NCBI GenBank assembly: GCA_963772225.1
Contig: CAVYWD010000009.1
Span: 62,001-126,000, forward strand
Source of the DNA: CAVYWD01 sp963772225
GTDB lineage: Bacteria; Myxococcota; Myxococcia; Myxococcales; UBA5297
Length of the DNA: 64,000 bases
Reading direction: 5' to 3'
Shown here: in pieces, positions 26,877-35,149 of the stretch
Layout of the letters: every line of letters begins with the position of its first letter
Numbering within the stretch: the stretch's first letter is position 1
Made by a program: the position numbers and the translations under genes
Notes under the pieces: model-generated
What the model was told of the DNA's origin: nothing
Database searches by the model: none
The model's input: the letters and a program-made list of their open reading frames with translations, nothing else

Positions 26877-29111
26877 ATGTCATCCCGTTTTCTCCATGCC
26901 GCCGCGGTGTTTGCGGCTCTCACTTCGGCGCTCGGCTGCCATTGCCATGGCGAAGCGTTGGGCTCCGCGGACGCCGGGAGCGGCGGAGCGCTGGGCTCCG
27001 CGGACGCCGGGAGCGGCGGAGCGTTCGGCGACGGCGGAAGCGCGGCCGACGGGTCAATCTCGGACCTCACCGTTTCGCCTTCCTCCACGGTGCTCGACGC
27101 AGTGTTGGGTCAGCCCATGCCGACCGCCCAGTTCACCGCGGCGAGCGGGGGCGCGGCGGTGGACGCGGAGTTCTCCATCGACCGGCCGGAGCTCGGCACC
27201 TTCGGCGCTTCGGGGCTCTTCACCGCGAGCGGCCAGGGCGCAGGCGCGGGAGTCGTGACGGCGCGCTGGGGCTCGCACACCGGGACGGCGTCGCTGACCG
27301 TGCGTTTGACGGTGCGCGAGAACGGGGCGGCCGACGGCGGCAGCTCGAGCGCCGACGCGGGCGCAGGCGGCTGGGGCGGCGTCGGAGGCGAAGGCATGGG
27401 CGGGCCGGCGTCGGCCGGAGACGTGGCGGTCCTCTCGGGGACGCCGGTCGCCGACCCGTCGCTCTCGCTCCTCTACCCCTACGACGGGACGGTCTGGCCC
27501 AAGGACGTGCTCGCGCCGCTGCTCCAGTGGCAGTCGCCGTCGCGCGACTTCGACGCGGTGCAGATCGAGCTGACCGGAAGCACCTACCACTACGTTGGGA
27601 CGTTCGCGCGCACCGCGACCCCTTTCGTCCACCACCCCATCCCGCCCGACGCCTGGAAGCAGCTTCTGTCCGCCTGCGCGGGCGAGACGATCCAGCTGAA
27701 GGTCACCCTGGTTTCCCAAACGGTGGCCTACGGCCCGCTCACGGCGAGCTGGAAGATCGCAAACGGCTCGTTGAAGGGGACGGTCTACTACAACTCCTAC
27801 GGCACGGCGCTCGCTCAGAACTCGTTCGAGGTCGACGTGAACGGCCACAAATTCGGCGGCGCCACGCTGGCCATCACCGGCGGAGCGCTCGCGCCCGTCC
27901 TCGTCGCCGGAGACACCGAGTGCCGGGTATGCCACGTGGTCTCGTCCACCGGCTCGCGGCTGGTCACCATGCACGGGGACTACCTGACAGCGAGCGCCTA
28001 CGACCTGAAGCCGCCGATCCACGAGACGGTGCTACCCGGAACCGACGCCCGCTTCGCGTTCGGCGCGGTCTCGCCGGACGGCTCGCTCTTGTTCGGGAAC
28101 GGAGCTCCGATTCTGTTCGAGAGGGTGAGCGCCCTCTACGCACTGCCCTCGGGCGACGCGATCGCGAGCACCGGCCTGCCGAGCAACCTCGAAGCAGGAA
28201 CCCCGGTGTTCTCGCAGGACGGCAAGAAGCTCGCCTTCAACTGGTACCGCGGCACGGTCTCGGGTCAGGACGGCGACCAGCGGTCGCTGGGAGTCCTCGA
28301 TTTCACGCCCCCCGGGACGTTCTCGGGCTTCAGCAAGGTCTTCACGCCCAGCGACTCGTCGATGCTCGCCGTCTACCCGAGCTTCTTGCCCGACGCCTCC
28401 GGCCTGGTGTTCGAGCTGCAGTTGGTGAACAACGGGCGAAGCTTCGGCGAAACCCGATCGAGCTGTCCCAGCTCCTCGACGGGCGATTGCGCCAACAGCG
28501 GCGCGCGGGGTGAGCTCTGGTGGGTCGACCTCGCGACGAAGCAGGCCATCCCGCTCGATCGCCTCAACGGAAAGGGCTACGTCCCGGTGGGGCCCAATGG
28601 CCATGACCAGGACGCCACGCTCAACTACGAGCCGACGGTGTGCCCGGTGGCGTCCGGCGGCTACGCCTGGGTGGTCTTCACCAGCCGCCGGATGTACGGC
28701 AACGTGGCGACCCTCAACCCATACTGGAGCGACCCGCGCTTGCACGACCTGTCGAGCGCACCCACGCCGAAGAAGCTCTGGGTGGCGGCGGTGGATCTGA
28801 ACGCGGCGCCGGGCCAGGACGCGAGCCACCCGGCGTTCTACATCCCGGCGCAGGAGCTGCTCGCAGGCAACTCGCGGGGCTACTGGGTCAACGAGGCCTG
28901 CCGCGACGCGGGCGCGTCGTGCGAGAGCGGCGACCAGTGCTGCACCGGCTACTGCCGGGCGCCGGCCGAGGGCGCGGCGGCAGTCTGCGTGGAGAAGCCG
29001 CAGGGGTGCGCGCACGAGTTCGAGGCCTGCCAGGCGGCGGCGGACTGCTGCGACGGCGAGAACCTGATCTGCTACGGCCAGCGCTGCACGGTGGTCACCG
29101 GGCCGAAATAA
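26877..29111 (+). CDS. Large secreted lipoprotein with one CxxCH motif and C-terminal disulfide knots
   Basis: 744 residues. The signal peptide ends in lipobox ALGC (FAALTSALGCHCHGE). A DAG/GSGG-rich linker with a duplicated 11-residue block, a Big/BACON-like Ig segment (LTVSPSSTVLDAVLGQPMPT) and a long beta-rich domain follow. A lone CRVCHVVSS could bind a c-type haem. The C-terminal ~75 residues have two cysteine blocks of the form C-C-CC-C-C (CESGDQCCTGYC and CQAAADCCDGENLICYGQRC), like knottin folds. GGAGG seven bases upstream supports the ATG at 26877. Function is unknown. The envelope location is inferred from the lipobox. Confidence 0.75.
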   Translation: MSSRFLHAAAVFAALTSALGCHCHGEALGSADAGSGGALGSADAGSGGAFGDGGSAADGSISDLTVSPSSTVLDAVLGQPMPTAQFTAASGGAAVDAEFSIDRPELGTFGASGLFTASGQGAGAGVVTARWGSHTGTASLTVRLTVRENGAADGGSSSADAGAGGWGGVGGEGMGGPASAGDVAVLSGTPVADPSLSLLYPYDGTVWPKDVLAPLLQWQSPSRDFDAVQIELTGSTYHYVGTFARTATPFVHHPIPPDAWKQLLSACAGETIQLKVTLVSQTVAYGPLTASWKIANGSLKGTVYYNSYGTALAQNSFEVDVNGHKFGGATLAITGGALAPVLVAGDTECRVCHVVSSTGSRLVTMHGDYLTASAYDLKPPIHETVLPGTDARFAFGAVSPDGSLLFGNGAPILFERVSALYALPSGDAIASTGLPSNLEAGTPVFSQDGKKLAFNWYRGTVSGQDGDQRSLGVLDFTPPGTFSGFSKVFTPSDSSMLAVYPSFLPDASGLVFELQLVNNGRSFGETRSSCPSSSTGDCANSGARGELWWVDLATKQAIPLDRLNGKGYVPVGPNGHDQDATLNYEPTVCPVASGGYAWVVFTSRRMYGNVATLNPYWSDPRLHDLSSAPTPKKLWVAAVDLNAAPGQDASHPAFYIPAQELLAGNSRGYWVNEACRDAGASCESGDQCCTGYCRAPAEGAAAVCVEKPQGCAHEFEACQAAADCCDGENLICYGQRCTVVTGPK
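26955..27020. repeat. Two tandem 33-bp units in the lipoprotein linker
   Basis: Units 26955-26987 and 26988-27020 differ at one base (gcgttgggc / gcgctgggc). Each codes for ALGSADAGSGG. A third, partial unit (gcgttcggcga) follows. The repeat lengthens the linker after the lipidated cysteine and is the kind of sequence that varies in copy number. Confidence 0.85.
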
Positions 29112-29152
29112 AGGTTCGCGAAGGCGTGAACGCTTGGCTATGCTGCCCCCGC

Positions 29153-29803
29153 ATGGCCTCCTCCCGGGTGTTGCAGGGCGAGATCGTCAACCTTCCGAAC
29201 CTTCTCACCATGGGACGGGTGGCGGTCATCCCCGTCTTCATCCTGCTCACGTACTTTGGCGACCCGGTCAGCTCGTATTGGTCGGCCTTCATCTACGCCG
29301 CGGCGGCGGTCACCGACGTCATCGACGGCTGGCTTGCGCGCCGGTGGAATTTGGTGTCGGTGCTGGGCAAGTTCCTCGACCCCCTGGCGGACAAGCTCAT
29401 CGTCATGGCGGCGCTGGTGATGCTGGTGCGGCTGGGCCGGGTGGCGAGCGGGCTGGTCATCGTCCTCTTGGCGCGGGAGTTCGTGATCACCGGGCTGCGC
29501 TCGGTGGCGGCGGCGGAGGGCATGGTCATCGCCGCCGGCCAGGGCGGGAAATGGAAGACGGCGCTGCAGCTCACTGGCATCACCGCGCTCCTGGTGCACT
29601 ACACCTACGACATCGACTTCGTGTTCTTCCGGCTGGAGGCGAATTTCAACCGGGTGGGCACGTGGCTCCTGTGGCTGGCGCTCGTGGCCTCAATCGTCTC
29701 CGCTGGGCAGTACATCAAGGACTTCCTCGGCGTCATGGCGCGCAAGCAGCGCGGCGCCGCTGCGCGTTCGGCGGACGTGGCGAAAGTTCAAGAAAGCTCT
29801 TGA
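29153..29803 (+). CDS. pgsA: CDP-diacylglycerol--glycerol-3-phosphate 3-phosphatidyltransferase
   Basis: 216 residues, an integral membrane enzyme making phosphatidylglycerol phosphate, the first step of phosphatidylglycerol and cardiolipin synthesis. It has the complete CDP-alcohol phosphotransferase motif in IDGWLARRWNLVSVLGKFLD followed by PLADK (D-G-x2-A-R-x8-G-x3-D-x3-D). It begins with NLPNLLTMGRVAVIPVFILL, typical of PgsA, and has about five membrane helices. Phosphatidylglycerol is also the donor for Lgt, encoded in this window. The stop codon overlaps the putative tRNA promoter. Confidence 0.93.
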   Translation: MASSRVLQGEIVNLPNLLTMGRVAVIPVFILLTYFGDPVSSYWSAFIYAAAAVTDVIDGWLARRWNLVSVLGKFLDPLADKLIVMAALVMLVRLGRVASGLVIVLLAREFVITGLRSVAAAEGMVIAAGQGGKWKTALQLTGITALLVHYTYDIDFVFFRLEANFNRVGTWLLWLALVASIVSAGQYIKDFLGVMARKQRGAAARSADVAKVQESS

Positions 29804-29829
29804 CGCGGCCTTCGGCCGAAGGCTATATC
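29800..29829 (+). promoter_or_regulatory. Putative promoter of tRNA-Gly
   Basis: TTGACG (29800-29805) and TATATC (29824-29829) with an 18-base spacer, about 78 bases upstream of the tRNA. The -35 overlaps the TGA of pgsA. The spacer contains a perfect 16-base palindrome (gccttcggccgaaggc). Confidence 0.5.
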
Positions 29830-29906
29830 CCCCGCCGCTCCGATTCGTTCGGGCCGCGCGAGCGGGCGAGCGGATGGGGGAGATGATGGATGGGCAGGTG
29901 AAGTTT

Positions 29907-29978
29907 GCGGGAATAGCTCAGTGGTAGAGCATCGCCTTGCCAAGGCGAGGGTCGAGAGTTCAAATCTCTTTTCCCGCT
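29907..29978 (+). tRNA. tRNA-Gly (anticodon GCC)
   Basis: A full cloverleaf of 72 bases. The acceptor stem GCGGGAA pairs with TTCCCGC, with discriminator T. The D arm contains AGCTCAGTGGTAGAGC. The anticodon stem TCGCC/GGCGA holds the loop TTGCCAA (anticodon GCC). The T arm GAGAG-TTCAAAT-CTCTT has one G-T pair. The CCA end is not encoded. The GGC codon it reads is abundant in this GC-rich genome. Confidence 0.97.
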
Positions 29979-29984
29979 CAGATG

Positions 29985-30011
29985 AACCCCCAGGAAACCC
30001 TGGGGGTTTTT
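29985..30011 (+). terminator. Rho-independent terminator of tRNA-Gly
   Basis: Stem AACCCCCAGG / CCTGGGGGTT with a four-base loop (aaac), ending in TTTTT, six bases after the tRNA. The A-rich left flank is weak, so it acts mainly on the plus strand, but it may also end the minus-strand remnant at 30049. Confidence 0.92.
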
Positions 30012-30048
30012 CATTTTCTGGCTCTGCCCCCACCCGCCCGTCGCGTGT

Positions 30049-30506
30049 CTACCTCGATGGACCGACCCGATTCAGGAGCTCATTCACCACCACCGCCGCC
30101 TCGGCCGGCCTCCGCTGAAGAAGCAGGTGTGGCGCGCGCATGGTCGCCGTTTCCATGGTCGGACAGAGCGAACGCAGCTGTCGCGCGACGCGAGCGCCGA
30201 CCCGTCGATCTTCCGTCCCGTTCATGTAGAGCACGGGGATCTCGAGGCCCGCGAGCTCTCGATCGACGTCCACGGCGCAAATCTGACCGCGGGGGCGACC
30301 TCGCGGATCGCGCCGCGGACCTCGGCGACCAACGCCGAGGAGGCGCCCGGCCCCGCGAGCAGCTTGCGAATCAGCCAATCCGGCAATTCGCGGCGCAACA
30401 GCGACAAGAGAACCGCTGCGGCAACTGCCCGAGCAATCCGCCCCAGCGGAAACCTCGTGAATGAAGCGACCAGTACCAATGCCCTCACCCTCTCACGTCG
30501 AGCCAT
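30049..30506 (-). pseudogene. Remnant of an alpha/beta hydrolase (N-terminus missing, one frameshift)
   Basis: The piece starts at RRERVRALVLVASFTRF, the strand after the nucleophile elbow of alpha/beta hydrolases. It continues through a helical lid and, after a frameshift near 30274-30277 (one missing base restores AVRFAAVDVDRELAGLEIPV), reaches LYMNGTEDRRVGARV with the catalytic Asp and APHLLLQRRP with the catalytic His. The nucleophile GxSxG half is absent. A stop lies directly upstream of the first ATG, and the upstream DNA codes for the CPBP protein on the other strand. The frameshift alone could be a sequencing error. The missing N-terminus cannot. Confidence 0.7.
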
Positions 30507-31165
30507 TCAGGGCTCGGTCCCACCGACCGGCCTCCCCGTACTCCGCCGTCGCCGCTCTCGCAGCGACCGCGCTCGCGACGCTCCTCGCGGTGCACCGGGT
30601 CCCCTCGCTCCCGGTGCGACCCAAGCTCCAGCTCTTCGCCCTTCTCGGCGCCCAGGGGCTGCTGCTCCTCACCATTCCCTTGCTCGTCGCGCGCGGCGCG
30701 CTCGGCCTCGCGCCCGCGGCCATTGGCTTGTCCCCGGGCGCGCCGCGCGCCTGGCTGCGCGAGGTCGGGCTGCTCTTGCTCCTCGCGTGGCCGCTGCTCT
30801 TCGCCCTGTCGCGCCTGCCGTCCATTCGCGCCTATTACCCGGTCTATGCCTTCGCGCGCCGGGAGCCGTGGCTCCTCGTTCCCTCCACGCTGGCCTTCGC
30901 GGCCTACGGCTTCACCTGGGAATTCCTCTTTCGCGGATTCCTGCAGCTGGGCTCTCGCCCCGCGCTCGGGCGCGCTTCGATCATGCTGCAGCTCATCCCC
31001 TTCGTGGCCGCGCACGTCGGCAAGCCGCCTGCGGAGGTCGCCGTCACGGTCGTCAGCGGCCTGTTCCTCGGCGGGCTGGCCCATCGCCACTCGACGATCT
31101 GGCCGGCCTGGGCGCTCCACATCGGCTGCTCCACGGCCTTGAACGCTCTCTGCCTGCTCCCCTGA
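30461..31165 (+). CDS. CPBP-family intramembrane metalloprotease
   Basis: About 234 residues with seven to eight hydrophobic helices. The CPBP/Abi motifs appear as FTWEFLFRGFLQLG (motif 1, E..xxxR, with the second Glu replaced by Phe), LQLIPFVAAHVGKPPAE (motif 2 His) and FLGGLAHRHSTIWPAWALHI (motif 3 His). Members are related to Rce1 CAAX proteases, and some process peptides or confer immunity. The change of EE to EF is also seen in other members. The substrate is unknown. The start could be 30461 or an in-frame ATG at 30479. Its first codons overlap the hydrolase remnant in antisense. Confidence 0.82.
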   Translation: MKRPVPMPSPSHVEPFRARSHRPASPYSAVAALAATALATLLAVHRVPSLPVRPKLQLFALLGAQGLLLLTIPLLVARGALGLAPAAIGLSPGAPRAWLREVGLLLLLAWPLLFALSRLPSIRAYYPVYAFARREPWLLVPSTLAFAAYGFTWEFLFRGFLQLGSRPALGRASIMLQLIPFVAAHVGKPPAEVAVTVVSGLFLGGLAHRHSTIWPAWALHIGCSTALNALCLLP

Positions 31166-31243
31166 AAAGCCGCCTCCGCACGGCGAGAGGTCAGGCCCTC
31201 GTGTAGGATGCTCTTCAACTCGGCCGGAGCCCACGAGAACCGA

Positions 31244-31525
31244 ATGAAACGACTCCTCAGCGCACTCTTCCCCGCCATCGGCGCGGCCTTTCTCCTCCTC
31301 GCCAGCGGCCAGGCGCAGGCCGACGCGTGCTTCGGCGGAGGCCACCACTTCACACCCCCGGCGGTCGACGCGGGGCCTTCGCCCGACGCCGGGACGACCG
31401 ACGCTGGAATGGCTCGCAACGAAGGCGCCTTGCCTCGGCGCCTCGGGGCTGGGGTTCTCTTCCTCGCCTCCCTGTCCACGGGCTGGCTCTTCCTCCGTCG
31501 AAACGACCCCGGCGACGATCGTTGA
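31244..31525 (+). CDS. Small exported protein with C-terminal membrane anchor
   Basis: 93 residues. The signal peptide MKRLLSALFPAIGAAFLLLA ends near SGQAQADA. A Gly/His/Pro/Asp-rich stretch (FGGGHHFTPPAVDAGPSPDA) and a C-terminal helix (LGAGVLFLASLSTGWLFLRR) with a basic end follow. The C-terminus resembles a sorting or anchoring tail of the MYXO-CTERM kind but lacks its cysteine. No function can be named. Confidence 0.55.
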   Translation: MKRLLSALFPAIGAAFLLLASGQAQADACFGGGHHFTPPAVDAGPSPDAGTTDAGMARNEGALPRRLGAGVLFLASLSTGWLFLRRNDPGDDR

Positions 31526-31540
31526 GCCGAATTCTCCGGC

Positions 31541-31888
31541 CTACAGAAAGAGCCCCAGGCCCGCGGAGAATCCATTTGCGGCGATGGAGGCCGCGAGCGC
31601 TCGCCCCATTCCCAGCGGCCGCTGCGAAAACCGCGTTCGCCCGGCGGCGAAGAGAAGAAGCGCCTCCGCGGCCGCAACCGCGAGCTCCACCCCGGTGAAG
31701 ACCGCTGGAAGCGGGCGCGGCGCCCCGGTGATGGTCGTCCACGCGAGCGGGTGCGTCGCAAGATTCAAGGCGAACGACGCGAGAATGGCCCCGCGCACGC
31801 CGAGAGCCCGCCGGGTCGCGAGGACGTACACCGGAGTCTCCACGAGGAGCGTACAGGCGAAGGCCGGCGCCCATCCGTTCAGGTCCAT
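31541..31888 (-). CDS. Small integral membrane protein, unknown
   Basis: 115 residues with four predicted helices: AFACTLLVETPVYVLATRRA, ILASFALNLATHPLAW, VFTGVELAVAAAEALLLFAA and LAASIAANGFSAGLGLFL. There is no recognised motif. The ATG at 31888 begins MDLNGW. An in-frame ATG six codons upstream is less likely. It is convergent with the gene at 31244 and divergent from the Lgt-like gene at 31925. Confidence 0.6.
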   Translation of the reverse strand: MDLNGWAPAFACTLLVETPVYVLATRRALGVRGAILASFALNLATHPLAWTTITGAPRPLPAVFTGVELAVAAAEALLLFAAGRTRFSQRPLGMGRALAASIAANGFSAGLGLFL

Positions 31889-31924
31889 GTCGCGATGGTG
31901 GCGCACGCGGCGGGAGAGTCAACC

Positions 31925-32767
31925 GTGATTCCGTGGCTCGAGCTCCCGCCGGCGGACGTCGGCGCCATCGAAGTCGACCTCCCGGCGCTCTTGGCCATCG
32001 GCGGGACCCTCGCGGCCATGGGCGTCGCCCGCCGCCGCGCCCGCCTCGCCGGGCTCTCGGTTCGGCGAATGATGGACGGCTTCGCCCTGAGCATCGCCGC
32101 CGGGCTTCTCTTCGGCCCTGTCTTTGACGCCCTGCTCTATCGCTTCCAAGAATTCCGAGCCGATTGGCACATCGCCCTGCCGTGGCAAGGCGGTTTCTGC
32201 TCGCTCGGCGTCGCTGCGGGCGTCTTTCTCGCCTGCGCCGCCGCGTTTCGGAACCGCAAGGGCGGGCTGAGCTGGGATTACCTCGATCCGCTCGCCGCTG
32301 GATTTCTGCTCGGGCTGGGAATCTTGCGGTTCGGCTGCTTCCTGGGCCACCACCACGCCGGCCGCCTGTCGGCCTCCCTGCTCGCCGTGGACTACCCTGG
32401 GGGCCCTCGCCATGACCTGGGCCTCTACGAATCCCTGCTGGCCTTCGCGCTTTTCGCCGCGCTGGCCTTCTTTGAGCGCCGCGCCTTCCTCGCTCCCGGC
32501 TTCGCGGCGGTGGGCGCAGGTTGCGCCTACGCCGCCGGCCGCTTCGGCATCGAGATGCTGCGCGGCGACGACCTGGAGCTCCTCGGGCGCCATTCCGATC
32601 CGCGATACGGCGGGCTCACGCTCGTGCAATACAGCGCCCTGGTGGCGCTCACGGCCGGCTTGGTATGGATTCGATTGCACGGCCGCTCGGCCCTTCCTCG
32701 AGAAGCGAAAGCGAGCGCCACACCGCCAGAAGCGACGCGAGCGCGAGGAGTGGATCGACCGGAATGA
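31925..32767 (+). CDS. Lgt-like prolipoprotein diacylglyceryl transferase family protein
   Basis: 280 residues with about seven membrane helices, starting at GTG after GGGAGAG. It shows the Lgt pattern: FCSLGVAAGVFLACAA, LRFGCFLGHHHAGRLSAS (equivalent to the Lgt signature arginine loop), LGLYESLLAFALF and AGRFGIEMLRGDDLEL (Glu and Arg of the last motif). It is shorter and more divergent than the true Lgt at 59070-60440, so it is probably a second, specialised copy whose substrate or activity may differ. Its last ~119 bases overlap the MFS gene end to end. Confidence 0.7.
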   Translation: MIPWLELPPADVGAIEVDLPALLAIGGTLAAMGVARRRARLAGLSVRRMMDGFALSIAAGLLFGPVFDALLYRFQEFRADWHIALPWQGGFCSLGVAAGVFLACAAAFRNRKGGLSWDYLDPLAAGFLLGLGILRFGCFLGHHHAGRLSASLLAVDYPGGPRHDLGLYESLLAFALFAALAFFERRAFLAPGFAAVGAGCAYAAGRFGIEMLRGDDLELLGRHSDPRYGGLTLVQYSALVALTAGLVWIRLHGRSALPREAKASATPPEATRARGVDRPE

Positions 32768-33764
32768 CCCCGAGCGCGGCCCAATCCACGCGAATGAGGA
32801 GGGGAAAGGCGCCCACGAAGATGGCCAGGCACGCGAGCCCGAAGGCGAACCCGATTCTTCCGGGGATCGCCTTGTAGAGCGCGCTCAAGGTGATCGACGT
32901 CACTGCCTGGAAACAGATCATCGCGCTCACCGCGACAAAGACGCTCCGACCCGCGGCGGCGAGCAGCGCCGATGAAAGCAGCAGCGACGCCACGGCGACT
33001 CGCTTCCAGCCGAATCGGTCCGCGATCCATCCGCCGAAAGCCTTCCCCGCGAATGCCGCCGCGGCCAGCGGCAGCGCCCACCCCGGATGAATCCGAAGCT
33101 GGCTCAGCGCGCGAGCCCCGAGCAGCGAGCGCGCAGCGATGGCGAACAGCAAGAGGAAGACGATGGCCTCGGCGCCCTCTCGCCGGCTCGGGGCGGCGGC
33201 GGCCTCGGCGGTCGGAGTCTCTCGGCACCGGAGCATCCCGCCGAGAACGGCAAAGACAAGGAGCGCGCTGAAGAGCGGCCAGAGCGCTGCCGGCGCGCTC
33301 TCGCCGGCCGCGGCGCCGAGGGCCACGCCGATGGCGCCGGGCGCGATGAAGACCCCCGGCCCGCTCGCGCGCCCCTCGGTCGAAAGCGACGCGAGGGCGC
33401 CGCCCCCCACGTGGAAGAGCGCGTTGCCGAGGCTCGTGAGGAGGAGCGGCACCCAACGCGGCAGGTCGAGGCAGAGCAGCGCCGCGGCGGCGAGGATCAA
33501 CCCGATAGACAGGGCCGCGCGCGGCTTCCCCAGCCGATCGGTCGCCCAGCCGACCAGAGGCTGGAGCGCAAAGGCGCCAAAGTTGTAGGCAACCAAGAGC
33601 CCGACCGCGTCGGAAAAGCTGGCGGGCCGCAAGAGAATCATCATCGCGAAGTTCGACGAGGCGTCGACCACGAGATGGGCGATTCCCAAAAGAAGTGGAA
33701 GGGCCGCCCCGACGGCGACTTGAAAATGCTTGAGCCCGTGAGAAGAAGTCGAGCCTGCGGTCAT
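32649..33764 (-). CDS. Major facilitator superfamily transporter
   Basis: 371 residues, about 11-12 membrane helices. The cytoplasmic loop motif GWATDRLGKPRAAL after helix 2 and its counterpart GGWIADRFGWKRVAV in the second half identify the MFS fold. The N-terminal half contains LLLGIAHLVVDASSNFAMM, like the fosmidomycin-resistance-type exporters. The substrate is unknown. The C-terminal tail overlaps the Lgt-like gene in antisense. Confidence 0.83.
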   Translation of the reverse strand: MTAGSTSSHGLKHFQVAVGAALPLLLGIAHLVVDASSNFAMMILLRPASFSDAVGLLVAYNFGAFALQPLVGWATDRLGKPRAALSIGLILAAAALLCLDLPRWVPLLLTSLGNALFHVGGGALASLSTEGRASGPGVFIAPGAIGVALGAAAGESAPAALWPLFSALLVFAVLGGMLRCRETPTAEAAAAPSRREGAEAIVFLLLFAIAARSLLGARALSQLRIHPGWALPLAAAAFAGKAFGGWIADRFGWKRVAVASLLLSSALLAAAGRSVFVAVSAMICFQAVTSITLSALYKAIPGRIGFAFGLACLAIFVGAFPLLIRVDWAALGVIPVDPLLALASLLAVWRSLSLLEEGPSGRAIESIPSRP

Positions 33765-33823
33765 GGCGCCATCGTCCGAGACCGCCCGCGGCTCGTCAAC
33801 CGCCGCACCTCTTGGGAGAGCTC

Positions 33824-34555
33824 ATGCCCCGCCCCTCGATCCGCGACGAGCGCCGGCGATTCCTGCATGGGTTTGGGGCCCAGGCGGCCCTGCTCCTCGC
33901 GAGCTGCGCCTCGACCCGAGACCGAAAGCCCCACGGCCCGGCTCCTGGCGAGAAGCCCGAGGAGGGCGTGACCCCGACGGAGGACCTCATGCGCGAGCAC
34001 GGAGTCCTTGAGCGAGCTCTGCTCGTGTATGAAGAGTGCGCGCGTCGGCTCGAGGCGCAGGAGCCCGCGCCCGCGGAGGTCCTCGGAAAGAGCGCCGGCC
34101 TGGTTCGCCGCTTCATCGAGGACTACCACGAGCGGCTCGAGGAGGAATTTCTCTTCCCTCGCTTCGAAGCCGCGCGGCGCGAGGTCGAGCTCGTCCGGGT
34201 CCTCCGGGCTCAACACGAGCGGGGACGCACCCTGACGGCCGATATCGCCGCGGGGGCGGAGGCGGCCGGCGCCTCGAAAGCCGTGAACCGCCCTGCCCTC
34301 GCCGGGGCGTTGCGCGCGTTTTCGCGAATGGTTCGCCCGCACGCCGCGCGCGAGGACACGGTCCTGTTCCCGGCCTTGAAAGAGCTGCTGCCGGCCAGCG
34401 CCTTTCGCGACCTCGGTGAGCGCTTCGAAGACCGCGAGCACGCCCTCTTCGGCGAGCGGGGCTTCGAGGGCGCCGTGGGCGAGGTCGCGGTCTTGGAGCA
34501 ATCGTTGGGGATTGGCGACCTGTCGCTGTTCACCCCGCGCGAGAGCTCTTTGTGA
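33824..34555 (+). CDS. Hemerythrin-domain lipoprotein with Tat-type signal
   Basis: 243 residues. The N-terminus MPRPSIRDERRRFLHGFG has a twin-arginine motif (RRRFL) followed by lipobox LASC, so it should be exported folded and lipid-anchored. The HHE domain has EHGVLERALLVYEE, DYHERLEEEFLFPRFE, AQHERGRTL and PHAAREDTVLFPALKEL, supplying the His, Glu and Asp ligands of a di-iron site. Such domains bind O2 or NO or scavenge metals and peroxides. GGGAGAG ten bases upstream sets the ATG. Confidence 0.88.
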   Translation: MPRPSIRDERRRFLHGFGAQAALLLASCASTRDRKPHGPAPGEKPEEGVTPTEDLMREHGVLERALLVYEECARRLEAQEPAPAEVLGKSAGLVRRFIEDYHERLEEEFLFPRFEAARREVELVRVLRAQHERGRTLTADIAAGAEAAGASKAVNRPALAGALRAFSRMVRPHAAREDTVLFPALKELLPASAFRDLGERFEDREHALFGERGFEGAVGEVAVLEQSLGIGDLSLFTPRESSL

Positions 34556-34595
34556 CCCTCGGCGACCCTCAGCCCGCGCCGGGGCCGTCGCCCCT

Positions 34596-35048
34596 TCAGG
34601 GCGCCGCATCGCGCCACTCCTCGACTTGAAAGCCGCTCGGCGAGACCGTCCTGACGAACCACAAATGATCGAAACCCTCCTCGCCGGAAGGGGGCTCCAG
34701 GATTCGCGAAGTGCGCAGGAGCGCCGCCCTGGGAACGCGCTGCGGCTCGGGCCGGCCCTCGTTCCGAGCGAGGCACTCGGAGAGGCGCGATTGAAAGAAA
34801 TAGAGAGACGTCGAATACCCGGCCTCTTGGGCCGGCCCCAAATAGCGCCGCCGGTCGTTTCGCGTCGGATTGGTGTTGTCCACGACCACCCGCGCCCGCG
34901 TCTCCAGGCACGCGTCGTAAAGGCGGCGCTCGCGGGGGCGGGTCTTCAGCACGTCGAGGCTCAAATACACGTGCGTGCGCAAGAAGCGCTGCACGAAGAA
35001 CGACGATTTTCCCGAGGCCTGCAGCCCCATGAAGAGCACGAGCTCCAT
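34596..35048 (-). CDS. Predicted polynucleotide kinase-like P-loop ATPase
   Basis: 150 residues with Walker A GLQASGKSS near residue 8, LSLDVLKTRPRERRLYDA, VVVDNTNPTRNDRRRYLG and YFFQSRLSECLARNEGR. The DNTNP block is typical of the 5'-hydroxyl polynucleotide kinase/AAA_33 group. It is a stand-alone kinase domain without a phosphatase. The substrate is unknown. It is convergent with the hemerythrin gene, 40 bases apart. Confidence 0.85.
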   Translation of the reverse strand: MELVLFMGLQASGKSSFFVQRFLRTHVYLSLDVLKTRPRERRLYDACLETRARVVVDNTNPTRNDRRRYLGPAQEAGYSTSLYFFQSRLSECLARNEGRPEPQRVPRAALLRTSRILEPPSGEEGFDHLWFVRTVSPSGFQVEEWRDAAP

Positions 35049-35149
35049 TTCGCAAGCAATGTGTCACAATCGCCGGCCGAGCGGGTAACCGGGCGGTCAA
35101 GCAAGAACCCCGACGAATGTACCCGTGCCCGCTTCTCGAACGACCACTC

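Noticed and set aside
29907..31165. Integrated mobile element after tRNA-Gly
   Set aside because: No integrase, transposase or repeated tRNA 3' end was found in the downstream DNA, only a gene remnant.
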